8,930 nt of DNA from Syntrophomonas sp. UBA1376 (GTDB lineage: Bacteria > Bacillota > Syntrophomonadia > Syntrophomonadales > Syntrophomonadaceae), in contig DBRE01000119.1 of assembly GCA_002305535.1 (NCBI GenBank), forward strand, positions 26,257-35,186, read 5' to 3'. The notes below the pieces were generated by a model. It searched no databases, was not told the DNA's origin, and saw nothing but the letters and a program-made list of their open reading frames with translations. Position numbers and translations under genes: made by a program. This document shows positions 6,217-8,930 of this stretch, piece after piece. Position 1 is the stretch's first letter. Each line of letters starts with the position of its first letter.

Positions 6217-7500
6217 TTATGCTGCCAGCATTTCTTGGGGCCGCTGGATGTCGCTGATGAGCTTTACTGGATCGTAGGTGATTCCTTTTGAGAGAATCAC
6301 GTAAAATACCCGAATTAGCTTGCAACTTAACGCGATTAGTGACTGCTTTTTCTTTAGCGGATTTTTCGCTCTGGTTGTGTAATACCTGTGTATTTCAGCA
6401 AACTCAGTATTTTTTGAAACCAATGGCATAACCGCTTGGAACAATACGGCTCTGAGGCGACTCCTGCCTCGCTTGCTGATAGTGGTTTGACCTTTGCATT
6501 TTCCTGAGCTGTTTTCTTTCAAAGCCAACCCCGCAAGCTTCTGTATTTGTTTGGGAGACTGAAAGCGTCTAATATCTCCAACTTCAGCGATAAATCCTGC
6601 AACGGTTACAATTCCTACACCTTTGATTGCTAGGAGTTTTTCCACCTCGGGTATCTGCATGCAAAGTTCCTCTATGACAGACATTACTGACTCATATTGG
6701 TTCTTTTTGTTTTGGTAATCCTCGATCAGCAAATCGATATCAAGCTTTGCGGCTGCACTCCCATTGGTACACCCAATGGTGTTTTGGGCTGCTTCATACA
6801 GGCTCTTGGCCCTTTTCATTCCCACAGACCTTACCTTGGCATCCCGCCATAGCTTGTTGATTCCCTCCACGCCAAGAGCCACAATGTCTGCTGGCAATGG
6901 CGCTGATCGAAGTACGATCATACTGCTGATGGCTTCAAACTTTGGATATACTTTGCAATATTCCGGAAAGTATATTTTTAGCCATCTTTGAATACGGTTT
7001 TTCACACCGTTTAACTCTTTGATAATTCGCAGCCGGCAAGCGGTTGCTATCCTCAAATCTGCATACACTCCCTCAGGAATGTATGGCTCGTTGTATCTGC
7101 CCTCAATCACCAGCTTGGCGATTGTTTTCGGGTCTTTGAAATCTGTTTTGCTGGGATGGTTGTCATCAAGTTCCTTGCTCCGCTTTACGTGGAATGGGTT
7201 GACCAAGACAAGCTTAATTTCTTGATCCTTAAGGTACGATGCCAATCCAAACCAGTAATGACCTGTCGGCTCTGCGCCTACTAGCACGGCATTTTTGCTT
7301 GCCTTTTTCTTTAGGATATCAACCCATTTGCTAAAGCTCTGAAAACCTTCCATGCTGTTTTCAAACTTGAACACTTTGCCAAGTTCTACACCACGCCAAT
7401 CAAATGCTCTAGCATAATGTGTTTCGCTAGCAATGTCTATCCCGACTACGATACTTTGCACTGATACTTGATTTAACTTTTCGTTTTGGGTAAAATTCAT
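6217..7500 (-). CDS. IS110-family DEDD transposase (RNA-guided recombinase family)
   Basis: The recombinase of an IS110-type element, which excises and inserts a circular form. In studied members a bridge RNA guides it. The N-terminal RuvC-like domain shows the DEDD residues, numbered from the chosen start: D22 (GIDIASETH), E77 (GAEPTGHYW), and D120 and D123 (PSKTDFKDPKT). A coiled-coil-like middle leads to the C-terminal Transposase_20 domain with the helix-hairpin-helix IKGVGIVTVAGFIAEVG and the serine region LKENSSGKCKGQTTISKRG, where S331 or S332 should be the catalytic serine. At 427 residues it is full length, with no frameshift. I start it at the ATG at 7500, preceded by GAAAGAAAG; a GTG at 7518 adds six residues but has no ribosome binding site. 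The gene is probably active or only recently inactive. Confidence 0.95.
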   Translation of the reverse strand: MNFTQNEKLNQVSVQSIVVGIDIASETHYARAFDWRGVELGKVFKFENSMEGFQSFSKWVDILKKKASKNAVLVGAEPTGHYWFGLASYLKDQEIKLVLVNPFHVKRSKELDDNHPSKTDFKDPKTIAKLVIEGRYNEPYIPEGVYADLRIATACRLRIIKELNGVKNRIQRWLKIYFPEYCKVYPKFEAISSMIVLRSAPLPADIVALGVEGINKLWRDAKVRSVGMKRAKSLYEAAQNTIGCTNGSAAAKLDIDLLIEDYQNKKNQYESVMSVIEELCMQIPEVEKLLAIKGVGIVTVAGFIAEVGDIRRFQSPKQIQKLAGLALKENSSGKCKGQTTISKRGRSRLRAVLFQAVMPLVSKNTEFAEIHRYYTTRAKNPLKKKQSLIALSCKLIRVFYVILSKGITYDPVKLISDIQRPQEMLAA

Positions 7501-7502
7501 TC

Positions 7503-7581
7503 GAATACTTTCTTTCACAATGACTTTTTTAAATTAGGGCGTTCTGCGATCGACCCTCTGTGTCATTGTAAGGAAGTATTC
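7503..7581 (-). repeat. Long hairpin covering the transposase ribosome binding site
   Basis: GTCATTGT...GTATTC at 7562-7581 is an imperfect inverted copy of 7503-7524: two blocks of 8 bp and one of 3 bp, with one mismatch and a 2-base bulge. The 37-base loop (7525-7561) contains AGGG/CCCT (7536-7539 with 7554-7557). In the minus-strand RNA the 3' arm contains GAAAGAAAG and ends two bases before the transposase ATG. It would block translation from read-through transcripts, or it may be part of a bridge RNA. Confidence 0.7.
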
Positions 7582-7607
7582 TTTTTTTGCCAAAGTTCAT
7601 TTTCTCT

Positions 7608-7622
7608 GCATTACAGGAATGC
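7608..7622 (-). other. Small stem-loop upstream of the transposase leader hairpin
   Basis: GCATT and AATGC (7608-7612 with 7618-7622) form a perfect 5-bp stem with a 5-base loop. On the minus strand it precedes the long hairpin by about 27 bases. A 5' stem-loop followed by larger loops is the order seen in IS110 bridge RNAs, but five base pairs alone are weak evidence. Confidence 0.3.
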
Positions 7623-7641
7623 TTTCTTTATATATCTTGCC

Positions 7642-7920
7642 TTAAGCACGGTAATTTCTTTTAGGATTTAATCGTCTTAAGTGATCACCGTGCCGATGAC
7701 AGCGATGATGTGAAGAGCTGGGCGTTACCTGTGTCAGCAATGACCTGAAAAAACGTACGTGGCCGTTCTCATCTCCTATAATGCCGATGATTATCGCTCG
7801 CAAGGTGGGATCATCTATATAATCGGCTATTTCGGCTAGTTCACCCATGACGTGAACATCATGATTGATAATCTCCTCGATCTTTGAGATGAGACGTGGT
7901 GACATTTCATAATATGGCAT
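7642..7920 (-). CDS. Single-unit ferritin-like protein with His-rich tail
   Basis: A 92-residue protein with one copy of the two-helix unit that is duplicated in the gene at 5339-5797. INHDVHVMGELAEIA aligns without gaps to ISGELGAIRRYAELA of that protein, and IIGIIGDENGHVRF aligns to LTSILGDEYAHTRI. The ExxH is kept (E51, H54) and spacing to the first ligand is again 30, but that ligand is Asp (D21) instead of Glu. As only half a bundle, it would need to dimerise. The tail HHRCHRHGDHLRR could bind metal or be a neutral extension. The start has a strong GAGGAGGTG five bases before the ATG. The IS follows directly, so the last residues could be IS-derived if the insertion cut the gene. The function is unknown. 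Confidence 0.8.
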   Translation of the reverse strand: MPYYEMSPRLISKIEEIINHDVHVMGELAEIADYIDDPTLRAIIIGIIGDENGHVRFFRSLLTQVTPSSSHHRCHRHGDHLRRLNPKRNYRA

Positions 7921-7994
7921 TTATTCACCTCCTCGGTATAATATATGTCGAATACTCCAATTAGTTCCTGTGATACCTGATATTTCTGACGGCG

Positions 7995-8008
7995 GGAGCT
8001 CGGGCTCC
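7995..8008. repeat. GC-rich small hairpin upstream of the single-unit ferritin-like gene
   Basis: GGAGC and GCTCC form a 5-bp stem with a short loop at 7995-8008, in the leader or promoter region of the gene at 7642-7920. Nearer that gene, the minus strand reads ATATATTATACC, an AT-rich -10-like stretch with no convincing -35. Confidence 0.3.
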
Positions 8009-8022
8009 TAAAAATAAGCATG

Positions 8023-8050
8023 AAAAAAAGCACCTGCTGTTAGCAGATGC
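8023..8050 (-). terminator. Rho-independent terminator (minus strand)
   Basis: On the minus strand GCATCTGCT pairs with AGCAGGTGC around AAC (8050-8030, one mismatch) and is followed by seven T (8029-8023). It ends transcripts coming from the 8186 gene side and isolates the ferritin-like gene downstream. Confidence 0.85.
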
Positions 8051-8067
8051 ATTAGGGAACAATGGGC

Positions 8068-8091
8068 AGGCAAGCATAAGAGGGCTTGCCT
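8068..8091. repeat. 8-bp perfect hairpin in the intergenic region
   Basis: AGGCAAGC (8068-8075) and GCTTGCCT (8084-8091) form a perfect stem with an 8-base loop and no T run. It lies between two other hairpins and may belong to a structured 3' region or a small RNA that ends at 8023. Confidence 0.45.
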
Positions 8092-8141
8092 TCGGCCTAG
8101 TATTAGTTGTGCACCGGGCTTTTTCTTGCTGACCTTTACAA

Positions 8142-8172
8142 AGAGGCAAAAGATGTCCAATCCTTTGCCTCT
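8142..8172 (-). terminator. Hairpin just after the DUF5661-type gene, probable weak terminator
   Basis: AGAGGCAAA (8142-8150) and TTTGCCTCT (8164-8172) are perfect 9-bp arms with a 13-base loop, starting 14 bases after the stop at 8186. On the minus strand only TTTGT follows, so termination is probably incomplete, with the stronger terminator at 8023 as backup. Confidence 0.55.
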
Positions 8173-8185
8173 ACATGAGCATTCT

Positions 8186-8488
8186 TTATACTATTTGGAT
8201 CTTCTTACCTTTCGGATCTCCTTGGAAGGCTTCAATCGCATGCTCCCAAGCTTCTAAGCCTATGTCCTCATTGTAATATATAGGGACTTCGTTCAGATGA
8301 GCTAAGGCGATTTTACCTGTTATGAGCAGGTCGTCATTTGTTACATTAGTTGCCGGATCAACTAGCCCATGCTCCAACTCAATATTCATGCCCTCTAAAA
8401 ACTCTTCCGGAGTAAATCCTGCTTTACTAAAATCAATCCCCAGTTTTTCTGCAATTCCTAACGCTTCATTCAATGATACTTTTTTCAT
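8186..8488 (-). CDS. DUF5661-family small protein
   Basis: A 100-residue soluble protein that I recognise as the DUF5661 type from EALGIAEKLGIDFSKAGFTPEEF and the block GMNIELEHGLVDPATNVTNDD, followed by LLITGKIALAHLNEVPIYY. No biochemical function is known to me for this family. There is no cysteine, signal peptide or membrane segment. The C-terminus (GLEAWEHAIEAFQGDPKGKK) is longer and different from the short ending I remember for the family. The ATG at 8488 has AAGGAG about ten bases upstream. The gene starts 51 bases after the GerMN/Gmad2 gene stop on the same strand, so the two may share a transcript. A TATAAT lies in the gap, but without a good -35. Hairpins at 8142 and 8023 end the unit. 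Confidence 0.75.
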   Translation of the reverse strand: MKKVSLNEALGIAEKLGIDFSKAGFTPEEFLEGMNIELEHGLVDPATNVTNDDLLITGKIALAHLNEVPIYYNEDIGLEAWEHAIEAFQGDPKGKKIQIV

Positions 8489-8539
8489 TTTTTCAATCTC
8501 CTTTGTAATTATATTTGAACACTTATTCCATACTGTTAT

Positions 8540-8930
8540 TCACCATTCTACCGGAATTATTACCTTATTGAGGTCGCTACCGTCCTTCATGCTCTCCTCG
8601 AAGACTTCCAGTTGACCTTGGCCGGAACCGTCTGGCTTAAAGGCCAGTTCCCCCTCAAAATCTCCTCGGCCTGGCGCTCCTTCGGCAGCGGTGGCAAACC
8701 CCTGGGCTAACACATTGCCGGCCGCGTCTTTAAGGCGGAAACTTACCGTGGCTTCAAAAACACGGGCATTGCCACTTATTTTTAGTGGGCTGGAGATAAC
8801 CTGATCTTTAACGGGAGAGGTCACCCAAATAGCTGGTTCAAAGACATTCGATAAATCCCGCTGAAAAGGTTGTTCATATAGGCCAACATGGCCCCACCAA
8901 TCCATAGCATTTTCCACCTGGCCATCCACC
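8540..8930 (-). CDS. GerMN/Gmad2-type spore germination protein, N-terminus outside the window
   Basis: The 3' part of a protein with the two domains of GerM-like sporulation/germination lipoproteins. Visible residues 1-25 (VDGQVENAMDWWGHVGLYEQ) match the end of a GerMN domain, with its typical VDG...GHV...P pattern. Residues about 30-129 form a Gmad2 immunoglobulin-like domain: WVTSPVKDQVISSPLKISG, then ARVFEATVSFRLKDAAGNVLA, then a C-terminal FEESMKDGSDLNKVIIPVEW. The frame is open to the window edge, so the signal peptide, lipobox and most of GerMN are missing and the start cannot be given. Such proteins are thought to act outside the membrane in peptidoglycan-related spore functions. The gene is the best sign that the organism forms endospores, although GerMN/Gmad2 proteins also occur in non-sporulating relatives. 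Confidence 0.85.
   Translation of the reverse strand, partial: VDGQVENAMDWWGHVGLYEQPFQRDLSNVFEPAIWVTSPVKDQVISSPLKISGNARVFEATVSFRLKDAAGNVLAQGFATAAEGAPGRGDFEGELAFKPDGSGQGQLEVFEESMKDGSDLNKVIIPVEW

Larger units (their letters stand above)
6000..7641 (-). mobile_element. IS110-family insertion sequence (ends approximate)
   Basis: One intact DEDD transposase gene with non-coding flanks lies between two genes of the same ferritin-like family, all on the minus strand. IS110 elements usually lack clear terminal repeats and long target duplications, and none are visible, so both limits are estimates. The supported part is 6217-7581 (the transposase plus the hairpin before it). A structured 5' leader would suit the IS110 group, whose bridge RNA is encoded upstream of the recombinase. 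The longer downstream flank would suit the IS1111 group. I cannot decide between them. Confidence 0.75.

Noticed and set aside
6070..6291. Plus-strand 73-codon ORF at the IS left flank.
   Set aside because: It overlaps the transposase 3' end antisense, has no ribosome binding site and resembles no family.
7531..7547. AAATT-N4-CGTTCTGC occurs here and again near 6041-6056 in the other IS flank, which might be a donor-loop match.
   Set aside because: Thirteen matching bases with a gap in two flanks of a few hundred bases can arise by chance, and neither copy sits at a defined IS edge.
7836..8149. Two minus-strand ORFs in the hairpin-rich intergenic region.
   Set aside because: One overlaps the ferritin-like gene in another frame and the other runs through terminator hairpins. 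Neither has a ribosome binding site or protein-like composition.
1..8930. CRISPR array, tRNA or rRNA genes, prophage or toxin-antitoxin pair.
   Set aside because: No regularly spaced repeats, tRNA-like cloverleaf, rRNA stretch or matching protein families were seen on either strand.

Overview
The window looks like chromosome of an endospore-forming, Gram-positive, Clostridia-type bacterium (Peptococcaceae / Desulfotomaculum-like would fit, but the genus cannot be fixed from sequence alone). The clues are strong AGGAGG-type ribosome binding sites, a GerMN/Gmad2 spore-germination-type protein at the right edge, and an arsRDA-acr3-arsC operon in the low-GC style of anaerobic Firmicutes.

Layout. 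(1) 1-906, + strand: the 3' part of an unrecognised gene. (2) 1046-5086, - strand: a complete five-gene arsenic operon in the order arsR-arsD-arsA-acr3-arsC. Spacing is tight and each start is coupled to the gene before it. A sigma-A-like promoter lies inside a large dyad at 5121-5181. A possible 28-codon ORF links arsA to acr3. (3) A bidirectional terminator at 5248-5283 separates the operon from the next block. (4) 5339-7920, - strand: two genes of one ferritin-like family, one with two copies of a di-iron two-helix unit and one with a single copy, separated by an IS110-family insertion sequence. (5) 7921-8185: a hairpin-rich intergenic region with at least one good terminator. (6) 8186-8930, - strand: a small DUF5661-type gene behind a GerMN/Gmad2 gene that runs off the window.

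How the genes work together. ArsR senses As(III)/Sb(III) and represses the operon. ArsC reduces arsenate to arsenite. ArsD carries As(III) to the ArsA ATPase. Acr3 is the membrane exporter, which ArsA probably energises. The ferritin-like proteins are probably metal- or oxidant-handling, and a spore link is possible but unproven. I see no clearly undescribed multi-gene system. The points most worth a second look are the nested operator of arsR, the long hairpin that covers the transposase ribosome binding site (a possible bridge-RNA segment), the one-unit/two-unit ferritin-like pair split by the IS, and the small ORF between arsA and acr3.
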